Shown here piece after piece: positions 44,910 through 53,943 of a stretch of DNA of 64,000 bases. Positions within the stretch are counted from its first letter, which is position 1. Each line of letters opens with the position of its first letter. The DNA is taken from positions 186,001 through 250,000 of the forward strand of contig NZ_BMPO01000007.1 in NCBI RefSeq assembly GCF_014647635.1, given 5' to 3'. This stretch comes from Pseudomonas matsuisoli. Lineage in GTDB: Bacteria; Pseudomonadota; Gammaproteobacteria; Pseudomonadales; Pseudomonadaceae. The position numbers and the translations under genes were made by a program. Below the pieces are notes generated by a model. That model was not told the origin of the DNA and ran no database searches. It saw only the letters and a program-made list of their open reading frames with translations.

Positions 44910-46233
44910 CGGTTCGCGCGGCCGCCATCAAAGCTTCGATCTCCTCGACGGTCTTCGGCACACCGCCGGTCAGGATTTCGCAGCCTTTGCGAGTGACGAC
45001 GACATCGTCCTCCACCCGAATACCGATACCCCGCCACTTCTTCGGTACGTCAGTATTGTCAGGGGCGATATAGATACCCGGCTCCACCGTCATCGCCATG
45101 CCGACTTCCAGCACGCGCCACTCGCCGCCGACCTTGTAGTCGCCAACATCGTGCACGTCCATGCCCAGCCAATGCCCGGCGCGGTGCATGTAGAACGCTT
45201 TGTAGGCACCGGCTTCGATCAGCGCCTCGACGTCACCCTTCAGCAGACCCAGCTTCACCAAGCCTGACGTGATCACGCGAACGGTCGCCTCGTGGGCCTC
45301 ATTCCAGTGTTTACCAGGGCCGATGTGCTTGAACGCTTCCATATTGGCTTCGAGCACGATCTCGTAGATGGCGCGCTGCTCGGGCGAAAACCGGCCGCTC
45401 ACGGGAAAGGTACGTGTGATGTCGCCGGCGTAGCAGTCGATCTCACAGCCCGCGTCGATCAAGACCAGATCACCCTCCCTGAGCGCCGCATCGTTTTCCC
45501 GGTAGTGCAGGATGCATGCGTTGCGGCCTGCCGCGACGATTGACCCGTACGCGGGCATCTTCGCGCCACCCTTGCGAAACTCGTACTCCAATTCGGCTTC
45601 AAGGTGGTATTCGAACAAGCCAGCGCGGCTGGCCTGCATCGCCCGGACGTGGGCTGCCGCCGACACTTCAGCCGCGTAGCGCATGACTTTGATCTCGGCC
45701 GCGGACTTGTACAACCGCATGTCATGCAATAGGTGGTCGAGGGCGACGTATTCATTAGGCGGCTGGGCGCCTTGTCGAGCCTTGGAGCGAATCGTGTTGA
45801 TCCACTCCATCAGGTGATGATCGAACTCGGGATTGGTGCCAATCGCGTAATAGACCCGTTCACGCCCTTCGATAAGCCCCGGCAGGATCTCATCGATATC
45901 CCCGATGGGAAACGCATCGTCCGCGCCGAAGTCACGAATGGCGCCGTCCTGGCCTGCGCGCAGTCCATCCCATAATTCCCGCTCCGGGTCACGTTCGCGG
46001 CAGAACAGAATGTACTCACCGTGCTCGCGCCCAGGGATGAGGACCAGCACCGCTTCGGGTTCGGGGAAACCGCTCAGGTACTGGAAATCGCTATCTTGTC
46101 GGTAGACATGTTCGACATCGCGGTTGCGGATGTAAGTGGGTGCGGCGGGCAGGATGGCAATGCTGTTGGGCTCGAGCTGCTCCATCAGCGCCTTGCGCCG
46201 GCGGGCGTATTCCGACTTGGGGATGCGGATCAT
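44899..46233 (-). CDS. pepP: Xaa-Pro aminopeptidase
   Basis: 444 residues. N-terminal creatinase-like domain, then a pita-bread M24 domain. The dinuclear manganese ligands appear in order: DAGCEIDCYAGDITRTFP (two Asp), HRAGHWLGMDVHDVG (His), MTVEPGIY (Glu) and RVEDDVVV (Glu). It removes N-terminal residues before proline. Downstream of the UPF0149 gene by 43 bases, a linkage also known from E. coli (ygfB-pepP-ubiH-ubiI). Confidence 0.96.
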   Translation of the reverse strand: MIRIPKSEYARRRKALMEQLEPNSIAILPAAPTYIRNRDVEHVYRQDSDFQYLSGFPEPEAVLVLIPGREHGEYILFCRERDPERELWDGLRAGQDGAIRDFGADDAFPIGDIDEILPGLIEGRERVYYAIGTNPEFDHHLMEWINTIRSKARQGAQPPNEYVALDHLLHDMRLYKSAAEIKVMRYAAEVSAAAHVRAMQASRAGLFEYHLEAELEYEFRKGGAKMPAYGSIVAAGRNACILHYRENDAALREGDLVLIDAGCEIDCYAGDITRTFPVSGRFSPEQRAIYEIVLEANMEAFKHIGPGKHWNEAHEATVRVITSGLVKLGLLKGDVEALIEAGAYKAFYMHRAGHWLGMDVHDVGDYKVGGEWRVLEVGMAMTVEPGIYIAPDNTDVPKKWRGIGIRVEDDVVVTRKGCEILTGGVPKTVEEIEALMAAARTDAA

Positions 46234-46276
46234 GCGCGCTCCTTAGGGACGATCGATTGCGGTTGGGGCTTGGTGA

Positions 46277-46834
46277 TCAGTGCAGCGACGGTTTTTCAGC
46301 CGTTTCGACGGGCGCCCGGTTGCACTCAGCGTAGAGCAGCAAGGGCGCGACCCGCAGGTACTCCTGCACTTCCATGTAGTCGTTCTCGCCATCTTCGGAC
46401 TCTTCCAAAGCGCCCTGCACCTGGGCGATGGCTGCGAGATCTTCGAGTACTTCCATCGATTCGGCAGACAGCGCCTTGTCGCCCGCGGCGACACCGAAGC
46501 CGCCCAGAAAGCCCTGGCACCATTGGCCCAGCGCAAGGGCGCGATCCTTGAGTGAACCCTCGTCGTCCGGCAGCAACAGCGCGATAGCCATGTCGTCACC
46601 GGTCAACTCGGCCTTGACCATTTCCTGTAAACCGATGAGCGCTTGGCGCAAGGCATCCTCGACTGGCGCACCCAAGAGTTCGGCGACATCTTCGAGCCAG
46701 GGCTCGGCGTCGAAACCGGCGCCAGCACAACTGCGGCCGAGCAACATTCCGTGCAATTCTGCAGGGGACACCTTGTGCCCGTGGCTGGTAATAAGAGCGG
46801 CAAACGCGGTGTAGGCAGAATCAGGAGTGGGCAT
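46277..46834 (-). CDS. ygfB: UPF0149 family protein (YgfB)
   Basis: 185 residues. YgfB/YecA-type helical fold; conserved [30 protein letters not shown] and an acidic [11 protein letters not shown]-like C-terminal segment ([13 protein letters not shown]). Acts as a small regulator of gene expression in some species, including antibiotic resistance in P. aeruginosa, but the mechanism was shown elsewhere. First gene of the ygfB-pepP-ubiH-ubiI operon. Confidence 0.9.
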   Translation of the reverse strand: MPTPDSAYTAFAALITSHGHKVSPAELHGMLLGRSCAGAGFDAEPWLEDVAELLGAPVEDALRQALIGLQEMVKAELTGDDMAIALLLPDDEGSLKDRALALGQWCQGFLGGFGVAAGDKALSAESMEVLEDLAAIAQVQGALEESEDGENDYMEVQEYLRVAPLLLYAECNRAPVETAEKPSLH

Positions 46835-46876
46835 ATCGACTAGTCGGCACGGATGGGGGATGGCTAGAATAGGCCT

Positions 46877-46890
46877 CGTATCCTAGCACC
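46877..46890 (-). promoter_or_regulatory. Probable extended -10 promoter for ygfB-pepP-ubiH
   Basis: Minus strand GGTGCTAGGATACG, identical to the site before ftsY; TG-C-TAGGAT fits an extended -10. It is 43 bases upstream of the ygfB ATG and faces the divergent ZapB-like gene. Confidence 0.45.
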
Positions 46891-46971
46891 GGCGGCAACG
46901 GCAAGACCATCGAGCTCGCCCGAGCCCCCCCTGGTTACGTTTCATTCTCTGTCCTCGCCGAGCGGGAGCCC

Positions 46972-47181
46972 ATGGAAGACGCCGATCTACAAGCGCTCAC
47001 CACGAAACTGGAACAGTTGATCCAGCGTGTCGAACAGCTCAAGTTGCACAACCGCGCCCTCCTCGCCAATGAGCGCAGCTGGCGCGAAGAGCGCGCTCAT
47101 CTGATCGAGAAGAACGAATTGGCCCGAAGCAAAGTCGAAGCGATGATTTTGCGCCTCAAAGCCTTGGAGCAGGACTCATGA
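46972..47181 (+). CDS. Small coiled-coil protein (TIGR02449 type, ZapB-like)
   Basis: 69 residues, almost all helix with heptads (LTTKLEQLIQRVEQLKLHNRALLANE). The same short coiled coil always precedes zapA in Pseudomonas and resembles ZapB. Probably a Z-ring accessory protein; no direct evidence here. Its stop overlaps the zapA start by four bases (ATGA). Confidence 0.85.
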   Translation: MEDADLQALTTKLEQLIQRVEQLKLHNRALLANERSWREERAHLIEKNELARSKVEAMILRLKALEQDS

Positions 47182-47492
47182 GCCAGTCAAATACCGTTAC
47201 CGTACACATCCTCGACAAGGACTACTGCATCAGCTGCCCGGCAGATGAGCGCGCGAACCTGGAAAGCGCTGCCCGCTACCTCGACGGCAAGATGCGGGAG
47301 ATCCGCACCAGCGGCAAAGTGATCGGGGCGGACCGCGTCGCCGTAATGGCCGCACTGAACATCACCCACGAACTACTGCATAAGCAAGATCGCATGGACC
47401 GCGAAGCCAACAGCACGCGCGACCAGGTCCGAAACCTGCTGGATCGTGTCGATCACGCGCTCGCCACTGATCAGGACGAGCCTCAGCGCTGA
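47178..47492 (+). CDS. zapA: Cell division protein ZapA
   Basis: 104 residues: N-terminal globular head (VHILDKDYCISCPADERANLESAARYLD) and C-terminal coiled coil. It bundles FtsZ filaments. Translationally coupled to the upstream ZapB-like protein; 6S RNA follows 33 bases later, a conserved arrangement. Confidence 0.95.
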   Translation: MSQSNTVTVHILDKDYCISCPADERANLESAARYLDGKMREIRTSGKVIGADRVAVMAALNITHELLHKQDRMDREANSTRDQVRNLLDRVDHALATDQDEPQR

Positions 47493-47513
47493 CCCTTGAT
47501 GAGTCGATTCGGG

Positions 47514-47519
47514 TATACT
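47514..47519 (+). promoter_or_regulatory. -10 element of the 6S RNA gene
   Basis: TATACT (5/6 to consensus) six bases before the expected RNA 5' end. No good -35 at the standard spacing was seen; CTGACC at 47489-47494 is 19 bases away. Confidence 0.55.
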
Positions 47520-47525
47520 CCGCGC

Positions 47526-47704
47526 AGCTCCCTGGTGTGTGCGCCAGTTGGTCACGTCCCTCTCCCGATACGCAAAACCCCGGAGACTGCGCGTGTGACC
47601 TGTGTGCATGTCCGCCTGACGGAAAGCCTGATGGTTATCCGCAGTCCCCACCTTGAACTTTCGGGTTCAAGGGTCAAGCCGACAGCGGCACTTCGGGGAG
47701 TCCT
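47526..47704 (+). ncRNA. ssrS: 6S RNA
   Basis: About 179 bases between zapA and ygfA, the usual locus. The 5' AGCTCCCTGG pairs with GGGGAGT at the 3' end, leaving the large central bubble. The internal hairpin CCTTGAA-CTTTCG-GGTTCAAGG (47650-47671) and the GCATGTCCGC and GACGGAAAGCCT segments match Pseudomonas 6S RNA as I recall it. It mimics an open promoter and holds sigma-70 RNA polymerase in stationary phase. Ends are approximate within a few bases. Confidence 0.92.
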
Positions 47705-47749
47705 TTCTTTTCCAGATGGTCTTGTTCGCATACCGCGCTGCGAGGCCCT

Positions 47750-48385
47750 GTGATTGCTCCCGCCGACACCCAACCGCTCAGCCGCGCGCAACTTCGCCGG
47801 AGGCTTCGCAGTGCCCGGCGCAGTCTTTCCAGCAGTGCGCAGAAGCGCGCATCGCGGCAGCTCTATCGGCTGCTGGCCCAGCATCCGGCGTTCCGCAGGA
47901 CGAAGCATGTCGCGCTGTATCTCGCCAACGATGGCGAGATCGATCTTGGGCTTGTGCTCGCCGCAGCGCAGCGACGCGGCAAGGCGACTTATCTTCCCGT
48001 CTTGAACGCGTGGCCACGCACGCACATGGTCTTCCAGCGCGTGCGGCCGGGCGAACGTCTCGTTCGCAATCGTTTTCGAATTCGCGAGCCATTGCCGCAA
48101 CCTGCGCGCCAGCGCAAGACATGGGCGCTCGGTCTCGTATTGCTGCCCTTGGTGGGGTTCGATGTCGACGGCGGACGCCTGGGGATGGGAGGCGGATTCT
48201 ACGATCGCAGCCTGGCGTTCAAGATGAAGCGCAAGAACTGTCGGAAACCGGCGCTATTTGGCGTCGCGCATGAATGTCAAAAGGTCGGAAAGCTGCCGAT
48301 CGCGGCGTGGGATGTACCGCTGGATGGGACGATAACGGACGCGGGCTGCTATACCCGCGCCTCGAGAACATTCGCTCAGCGCTGA
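47750..48385 (+). CDS. ygfA: 5-formyltetrahydrofolate cyclo-ligase family protein
   Basis: 211 residues from a GTG start. N-terminal LSRAQLRRRLRSARRSLS, the HVALYLANDGEIDL segment, LVLLPLVGFD and the C-terminal RLGMGGGFYDRSL motif (folate/ATP loop) define the family. It converts 5-formyl-THF to 5,10-methenyl-THF and is linked to persistence. It follows 6S RNA by about 45 bases and is probably processed from the same transcript, as in E. coli ssrS-ygfA. Its end overlaps the convergent 51-residue gene by ten bases. Confidence 0.93.
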   Translation: MIAPADTQPLSRAQLRRRLRSARRSLSSSAQKRASRQLYRLLAQHPAFRRTKHVALYLANDGEIDLGLVLAAAQRRGKATYLPVLNAWPRTHMVFQRVRPGERLVRNRFRIREPLPQPARQRKTWALGLVLLPLVGFDVDGGRLGMGGGFYDRSLAFKMKRKNCRKPALFGVAHECQKVGKLPIAAWDVPLDGTITDAGCYTRASRTFAQR

Positions 48386-48531
48386 TTCTTCAACTGTTGA
48401 TAGTACTGCGCGGCGTCACGCACGCCATCGCTGCCCCGCTCCCAGAAACTCTGTGTATAACCGGTCGTTACGACGCCAAGGCCAAAGATGATGACCAACA
48501 CCCACAGCAGATCTGGTTTACGTTTTTTCAT
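48376..48531 (-). CDS. Small single-helix membrane protein (51 residues)
   Basis: Reads MKKRKPDLLWVLVIIFGLGV and continues to residue 51. A basic N-terminus, one hydrophobic helix (about 8-25) and a polar, Gln-rich tail give a type II small membrane protein. GGAGG lies nine bases before the ATG. The stop overlaps the ygfA end by ten bases. The strong ribosome site and membrane profile support coding. Function unknown; I recall a similar small ORF at this site in other Pseudomonas genomes. Confidence 0.75.
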   Translation of the reverse strand: MKKRKPDLLWVLVIIFGLGVVTTGYTQSFWERGSDGVRDAAQYYQQLKNQR

Positions 48532-48712
48532 CGATTGCCTCCCCCTCAAAGGCAATAGCGTGAGCCGCTCGGTTGCATCCTCATCGAGAGGCTTGCTGCT
48601 ACTCGAAGCGGCGGCATTTTCAGTGAAGAACCCCTGTCTTGCAATTTGATTGGCGACCGGTCGTCGCCGTAGAGCGAGACCGGATCATCCAGCAAAAAAC
48701 GGAGCAATTGTC

Positions 48713-49177
48713 ATGCCCAATTGGCTTATGAAATCCGAGCCCGATGAATTTTCGATTCGCGACCTCGAGCGCCTCGGTCAAGCCCGCTGGGACGGCGTTC
48801 GCAACTATCAGGCGCGCAACTTCATGCGTTCTATGGCCCGCGGAGACCGGTTCTTCTTCTATCACTCCAGTTGCCCGCAACCCGGCATTGCAGGCATCGG
48901 CGAAATCGTGCGCGAAGCTTATCCGGACCCCGCCGCCGTGGATCCGCAAAGCCCGTACCATGATCCAAAAGCCAGCGCGGAACGCAACCCTTGGAGTGCG
49001 CTCGACGTGGCGTTCATCGACGCGTTTACCGATGTCATCCCGCTGGCGGCACTCAAGGCAAATCCATCACTGGCCGAGCTTTCGCTCGTGAAAAAAGGCA
49101 GTCGCCTGTCGGTCATGCCGGTATCCGACAAGGAATGGCAGGCGATTCTAAAAATGGTCCGCCCGGCGTCTCACTGA
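48713..49177 (+). CDS. EVE-domain protein
   Basis: 154 residues, nearly all the EVE fold (PUA-like): WLMKSEPDEFSIRDLE at the N-terminus, GVRNYQARNFMRSM and FYHSSCPQPGIAGIGEIV. EVE domains bind modified bases or nucleotides; they appear in RNA processing and in anti-phage restriction systems, but this stand-alone form is a common chromosomal gene of unknown substrate. It ends seven bases into the convergent FliL-like gene. Confidence 0.9.
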   Translation: MPNWLMKSEPDEFSIRDLERLGQARWDGVRNYQARNFMRSMARGDRFFFYHSSCPQPGIAGIGEIVREAYPDPAAVDPQSPYHDPKASAERNPWSALDVAFIDAFTDVIPLAALKANPSLAELSLVKKGSRLSVMPVSDKEWQAILKMVRPASH

Positions 49178-49578
49178 ACGATCAGGTTGTTGAACAGCAG
49201 ATCATCAACCAGCGGCGCCCCTTCTTCCTGCTGAAGAATGCCCTGCACCTGCTTGAGTGCCTCCTGCCGCAGTTGCTCTTTGGATTCCACCGAGCCCAGC
49301 GTCGCGGCGGTTTGCTGCGAAAAGAGCATGACCAGTTGATTACGAATAAGAGGCTGGTGGTATTCCACCTTCTTCACCGCTTCTGGATCCTTCACCTGAA
49401 GGGCGACATCCGCCTTGAAATATTGCAGCTTCGGCCCTTCGCCGTAATTGCCCACCAGGGGCGGGAACAGGTTGACGTAGCTGACCTTGGGCGCAGCGCC
49501 CTCGGCAGGGGCAGCTTCTTCACTTGCCCATGCAGGCAACACCAACAGGCTCAACAAGAGCGCGACCGTAAATTTCAA
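49171..49578 (-). CDS. FliL-like exported protein
   Basis: 135 residues. Signal peptide to about residue 19 (AWASE), then a FliL-type domain: VSYVNLFPPLVGNYGEGPKL, YFKADVALQVKDPEAVKKVE and a C-terminal LVDDLLFNNLIVQ. Flagellar FliL has an N-terminal membrane anchor; here a signal peptide replaces it and no flagellar genes are near, so it is probably a periplasmic paralogue with another role. Confidence 0.8.
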   Translation of the reverse strand: MKFTVALLLSLLVLPAWASEEAAPAEGAAPKVSYVNLFPPLVGNYGEGPKLQYFKADVALQVKDPEAVKKVEYHQPLIRNQLVMLFSQQTAATLGSVESKEQLRQEALKQVQGILQQEEGAPLVDDLLFNNLIVQ

Positions 49579-49783
49579 TTTCCACTCTCCAGAGAAAACC
49601 GCAGCGCTTTCGCAGCGAAGGAATCGGCGGGCCGAGATTCATCCAGGAGGAATGCTCGGGATCGATGACGGATTAGATCGGCAGCGACCACTGAGACTTG
49701 AGCGGCAGCGACGTCGCCTCACGCCTTACCGACTGGACGACCACAGACAATCAACAGGCGAACCCGCTCAGGTAACCAGCTTG

Positions 49784-49807
49784 TTACATGGTTGGTAAAC
49801 CATGTAA
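49784..49807. promoter_or_regulatory. Perfect 10+10 inverted repeat upstream of the antiporter
   Basis: TTACATGGTT-GGTA-AACCATGTAA. The AT-rich, perfect arms suggest a dimeric repressor site or a leader hairpin. It is 61 bases before the antiporter ATG. A separate GC palindrome (GCGCAGCGCTGCGC, 49812-49825) follows at once. Confidence 0.5.
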
Positions 49808-49867
49808 GAATGCGCAGCGCTGCGCGTAGCCGCATCTTTTAATGACAATCAAAACCGAGCCGTGCCG

Positions 49868-51298
49868 ATGCCTTTCTTCCTTTTTAGACGCTCTCCTGCG
49901 GGCCTTTCGCTTGCGCTTCTACTGACGACATTTTTTCTCCCGACTACCGCTTTCGCCGCCGATGTGGACGGGGCGCAAATGAGTTTGCTCTGGGTCGTTC
50001 CCTTTGCTGGCGTCCTGCTCAGCATCGCCTTGATGCCATTGTTTGCCGCGAACGTATGGCACCACCATTTCGGCAAGATCACCCTTGGCTGGACGTTGCT
50101 GTTCCTCGTTCCGTTCGCGTTCAACTTTGGTTTCGCACCCACACTCGAGTTGGGCGTACATGTATTTCTGGCCGAGTACATCCCCTTCATCATCCTGCTC
50201 TTCACGCTGTTCACCATCTCCGGCGGCATTCTGGTGCAAGGCAACCTGCACGGCTCCGCGAAGCTGAATACCGGATTGCTCGCCCTCGGCACCGTACTGG
50301 CGTCGATCATGGGAACGACGGGCGCCGCCATGTTGCTGATCCGCCCCCTGTTGCGCGCCAACGACAACCGCAAGCACAACGTCCACGTCGTCGTGTTCTT
50401 CATCTTTCTCGTGGCTAATATCGGCGGCGGGCTGACACCACTGGGCGATCCGCCGTTGTTCCTGGGTTTCCTCAAGGGCGTCGATTTCTTCTGGACGCTG
50501 GAGCACATGGCGCTGCCGGTGCTGATATTGGCCGTGCCGCTGCTAGTGATCTTTTACGGGTTGGACCGTTACCTGCTATCCCGCGAAGATGAAGTGAACG
50601 GCGACGATCCCACGCCGGATGAACCCCTCAAATTGCTGGGCAAGGTCAACTTCCTGCTGTTGGGCGGTGTGGTCGCAGCGGTGCTGATGTCCGGCACTTG
50701 GAAGCCCGGCATCCACTTCGATGTACTTGGCACCGAAGTCGCGCTGCAAAGCATCCTGCGTGACGTGATCCTGCTGGTATTGGCCGTTATCTCCCTGGCC
50801 ATCACCTCGCGCAAGGTCCGCCAGGACAATGAATTCGAATGGGGCCCGATCCAGGAAGTCGCCAAGCTCTTCTCTGGAATTTTCCTGACCATCGCCCCGG
50901 TGATCGCCATCCTCAAAGCCGGCACTCACGGACACCTGGCCGGCGTCGTCAATGCCGTCACGAACGCACAGGGCAACCCCATCGACGTCATGTACTTTTG
51001 GATGAGCGGGACACTGTCGGCCTTCCTCGATAACGCACCCACTTACCTGTTGTTCTTCAACATGGCGTCCGGCGATGCCGAGGTGATGATGAAGTCGCTG
51101 ACGTCAACGCTGCTCGCGATCTCCATGGGCTCCGTGTTCATGGGCGCCATCACTTACATCGGCAACGCGCCGAACTTCATGGTGAAGGCAATCGCCGAGC
51201 AGCGCGGCGTGAAGATGCCGAGCTTCTTTGGCTACATGCTATGGTCGTGCGGGCTCCTGCTGCCTCTGCTGGTGGTGCTTATGTTAGTCATGCTTTGA
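49868..51298 (+). CDS. NhaD-type sodium/proton antiporter (IT superfamily)
   Basis: 476 residues. A signal-like N-terminal helix ends at about AFAADV (residue 29); about 12 further helices follow. FLVANIGGGLTPLGDPPLFLGFLKG is a signature of the NhaD/ArsB group, and SGTLSAFLDNAPTYLLFFN its second half-site. It should exchange cytoplasmic Na+ or Li+ for protons. ATG at 49868 is preferred to the GTG at 49862. The gene lies just upstream of the malonate operon, whose importer may use sodium, but no direct link is shown. Confidence 0.85.
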   Translation: MPFFLFRRSPAGLSLALLLTTFFLPTTAFAADVDGAQMSLLWVVPFAGVLLSIALMPLFAANVWHHHFGKITLGWTLLFLVPFAFNFGFAPTLELGVHVFLAEYIPFIILLFTLFTISGGILVQGNLHGSAKLNTGLLALGTVLASIMGTTGAAMLLIRPLLRANDNRKHNVHVVVFFIFLVANIGGGLTPLGDPPLFLGFLKGVDFFWTLEHMALPVLILAVPLLVIFYGLDRYLLSREDEVNGDDPTPDEPLKLLGKVNFLLLGGVVAAVLMSGTWKPGIHFDVLGTEVALQSILRDVILLVLAVISLAITSRKVRQDNEFEWGPIQEVAKLFSGIFLTIAPVIAILKAGTHGHLAGVVNAVTNAQGNPIDVMYFWMSGTLSAFLDNAPTYLLFFNMASGDAEVMMKSLTSTLLAISMGSVFMGAITYIGNAPNFMVKAIAEQRGVKMPSFFGYMLWSCGLLLPLLVVLMLVML

Positions 51299-51321
51299 GC
51301 GGGGCCACACTGAACGTTCCT

Positions 51322-51334
51322 TAACCTCACGTTA
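51322..51334. promoter_or_regulatory. LysR-type T-N11-A box in the mdc promoter
   Basis: TAAC-CTCAC-GTTA inside TTAACCTCACGTTAA, 83 bases upstream of the mdcA ATG. This is the only good dyad in the gap and a likely MdcR site. Confidence 0.55.
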
Positions 51335-51416
51335 ACGATTTCCCATCCCCTGTTATTGATGCATGCCTCCTCGACTCCTAAGGTGTCCCCACACCTGCGG
51401 AACTCGAGGAGTCACG

Positions 51417-53069
51417 ATGACAACAATAAGTTCTCCACCGCCCGCGTGGTCGCGTCGTCGCGCTGAAAAGGCACGAAGGCTCGATCGAGTCCAAACCCTC
51501 ACTGACGGACCGCTCATCCCTACCGAGCGAATCGTCGAGGCGTTCGAACTGCTGGTATCCCCCGGCGATCGCGTCGTCCTGGAAGGCAATAACCAGAAGC
51601 AGGCGGATTTTCTCTCGCGGTCCCTCGCCAAGGTCGATGCCGGTCGCGTCCACGACCTCCATATGATCATGCCCAGCGTGAGTCGCAGCGAGCACCTCGA
51701 CCTGTTCGAACTCGGTATCGCCCGACGCCTGGACTTCTCGTTTGCCGGCCCACAGAGCCTGCGCATCGGGCAACTGCTCGAAGACGGCCAGATGGACGTC
51801 GGCGCAATCCATACCTACATCGAGCTGTACTCCCGCCTGCTGGTGGACCTGATTCCCAACGTCGCGCTGGTGGCCGGCTTTCAGGCCGATCGACACGGCA
51901 ACATCTACACCGGGCCAAGCACCGAGGACACACCGGCATTGGTCGAGCCGACCGCGTTTTCGGATGGCATCGTCATCGTTCAGGTCAACGAGTTGGTGGA
52001 CGAACTGCCGCGGGTCGACATTCCCGCGTCCTGGGTCGATTTCGTCGTGGTGGCGGACAAGCCGTTCTACATCGAACCGCTGTTCACCCGCGATCCCCGC
52101 CACATCAAGCCAGTCCACGTGCTGATGGCGATGATGGCGATCCGCGGCATCTATCAGAAGCATAACGTGCAGTCCCTCAACCATGGCATTGGCTTCAATA
52201 CGGCCGCCATCGAACTGATCCTGCCTACCTACGGCGAATCACTCGGATTGAAGGGCAAGATCTGCCGCAACTGGACGCTCAACCCACACCCCACGCTCAT
52301 TCCCGCCATCGAGACGGGTTGGGTAGAAAGCGTGCATTGCTTCGGCACCGAGCTCGGCATGGAAGGCTATATAGCCCAACGGCCAGATGTGTTCTTCACC
52401 GGGCGCGACGGTTCGATGCGCTCCAACCGACTCATGTGCCAGCTTGCCGGGCAATACGCTGTCGACCTGTTCATCGGTGCGACCTTGCAGGTGGACGGCG
52501 ATGGCCACTCCTCCACCGTAACGCGCGGGCGTCTCGCCGGCTTCGGTGGCGCGCCGAACATGGGCCACGACCCACGCGGTCGCCGCCATGCCACGCCTGC
52601 CTGGCTCGACATGACCGAACCGGTGACGCTGCTGGAGCGCGGCAAGAAGCTCGTCGTGCAGATGGTCGAGACCTTCCAGGAAGGCGGCAAACCCACCTTC
52701 GTCGAGCAACTGGACGCGGTCGACGTGGCGAAAAAAACAGGGATGCCCCTGGCGCCGGTCATGATCTATGGCGATGACGTGACCCACCTGCTGACGGAAG
52801 AAGGCATCGCCTACCTCTATAAGGCGAAATCGCTGGAAGAACGCCAAGCGATGATCGCTGCCGTCGCCGGCGTCACCGCCATCGGTTTGCGCCACGACCC
52901 ACGGGACACCGAGCGCATGCGCCGCGAAGGCCTTATCGCCCTGCCAGAAGACCTTGGGATACGCCGTACCGATGCCTCACGCGAATTGCTGGCGGCCAAA
53001 AGCATCGCCGAACTCGTGGAATGGTCAGGTGGCCTCTATAACCCGCCCGCCAAATTCAGGAGCTGGTGA
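51417..53069 (+). CDS. mdcA: Malonate decarboxylase alpha subunit (acetyl:malonyl acyl-carrier transferase)
   Basis: 550 residues. The N-terminus ([11 protein letters not shown]) leads into a CoA-transferase-like fold with [12 protein letters not shown] and the glycine loop [21 protein letters not shown]. MdcA moves malonate onto the acetylated carrier, releasing acetate. The ATG has GAGGAG six bases upstream and the AACAATAA site just inside the gene. First gene of mdcABCDEGH; each junction below is an overlap or a few bases, so the subunits are coupled. Confidence 0.97.
   Translation: MTTISSPPPAWSRRRAEKARRLDRVQTLTDGPLIPTERIVEAFELLVSPGDRVVLEGNNQKQADFLSRSLAKVDAGRVHDLHMIMPSVSRSEHLDLFELGIARRLDFSFAGPQSLRIGQLLEDGQMDVGAIHTYIELYSRLLVDLIPNVALVAGFQADRHGNIYTGPSTEDTPALVEPTAFSDGIVIVQVNELVDELPRVDIPASWVDFVVVADKPFYIEPLFTRDPRHIKPVHVLMAMMAIRGIYQKHNVQSLNHGIGFNTAAIELILPTYGESLGLKGKICRNWTLNPHPTLIPAIETGWVESVHCFGTELGMEGYIAQRPDVFFTGRDGSMRSNRLMCQLAGQYAVDLFIGATLQVDGDGHSSTVTRGRLAGFGGAPNMGHDPRGRRHATPAWLDMTEPVTLLERGKKLVVQMVETFQEGGKPTFVEQLDAVDVAKKTGMPLAPVMIYGDDVTHLLTEEGIAYLYKAKSLEERQAMIAAVAGVTAIGLRHDPRDTERMRREGLIALPEDLGIRRTDASRELLAAKSIAELVEWSGGLYNPPAKFRSW
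51422..51429 (+). promoter_or_regulatory. CA motif (AANAANAA) at the mdcA start, possible Hfq/Crc site
   Basis: AACAATAA three bases after the ATG. Sites within the first codons are common among Crc targets. A similar site occurs at madL. Confidence 0.55.
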
Positions 53070-53941
53070 TGATGAGCCACGTTGCCTGCCTACCTTTACC
53101 CAAACGCTGCGAATGGCTTGCCGATCTGGCCGTGGATGCCCTGATCGAAGAAGCGAATCTTTCACCCAAACCAGGGCTGGTGGACCGTCGGGGCAGCGGC
53201 GCCCATCGCGACCTCGATCTCCCCCTGATGCAGGCATCGGCGCTGTCGCTGTGGGAGACCTTTCGCAGCATGGCCGAAGCGGCACATGAGCACGTCGATC
53301 TCGACTCGACGCTTCGCGAAACCCTTGGCGCCCTTGGCCGTCAGGGTGAGCGCACGATGCTGGCGACCACGGCTGGCGTGAACACCCATCGCGGTGCGAT
53401 CTGGGCGCTGGGATTACTGGTTGCAGCCGCAGCCTGCTCGCCACGGCTCGATCCCACACGTATTGCCGAGCGCGCCGCACATATCGCGCGCATCCCGGAC
53501 CGGGGCGTACCTCCCGCGGCCGCGAGCCACGGTCAATCAGTATGCGCACGCTTTGGCGTGGACGGCGCGCGGGAACAGGCGCAGCAGGGATTTCCAGCCG
53601 TCATCGAGCACGGACTACCGGTGCTGAACGCCAGTCGCGCCGGGGGCCACGCCGAACACCATGCACGCCTCGACGCCTTGCTGGCGATCATGACGCAGCT
53701 GAGCGATACCTGTGTCTTGCACCGGGGCGGCTTGCACGCACTTAGGCAGACACAAGCCGGTGCACGCGCCGTGCTCGACGCCGGCGGCAGCGCCTCCTTT
53801 GCCGGGCGCCGGGCCTTGCAGCGTCTGGATGACACCTTGCTCGCGCTCAATGCGTCGCCCGGCGGCGCTGCGGATCTGCTGGCCGCCACTCTCTTACTCG
53901 ATGGGCTGCAGTTCATGCCCGCGGACATTCGGAGCGAATGA
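53069..53941 (+). CDS. mdcB: Triphosphoribosyl-dephospho-CoA synthase
   Basis: 290 residues of the CitG family: [18 protein letters not shown] near the N-terminus and [19 protein letters not shown] mid-protein. It makes the phosphoribosyl-dephospho-CoA precursor from ATP and dephospho-CoA for the MdcC prosthetic group. ATG/TGA overlap with mdcA (TGATG); an upstream GTG and a second ATG are alternative starts within three codons. Confidence 0.94.
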   Translation: MMSHVACLPLPKRCEWLADLAVDALIEEANLSPKPGLVDRRGSGAHRDLDLPLMQASALSLWETFRSMAEAAHEHVDLDSTLRETLGALGRQGERTMLATTAGVNTHRGAIWALGLLVAAAACSPRLDPTRIAERAAHIARIPDRGVPPAAASHGQSVCARFGVDGAREQAQQGFPAVIEHGLPVLNASRAGGHAEHHARLDALLAIMTQLSDTCVLHRGGLHALRQTQAGARAVLDAGGSASFAGRRALQRLDDTLLALNASPGGAADLLAATLLLDGLQFMPADIRSE

Positions 53942-53943
53942 AC

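Noticed and set aside
47496-47753. 85-codon frame across the 6S RNA
   Set aside because: The 6S fold and locus explain the sequence; the translated product has no feature of a protein.
48713-49177. EVE protein as part of a defence island
   Set aside because: Neighbours are housekeeping genes and no restriction or toxin genes were seen.
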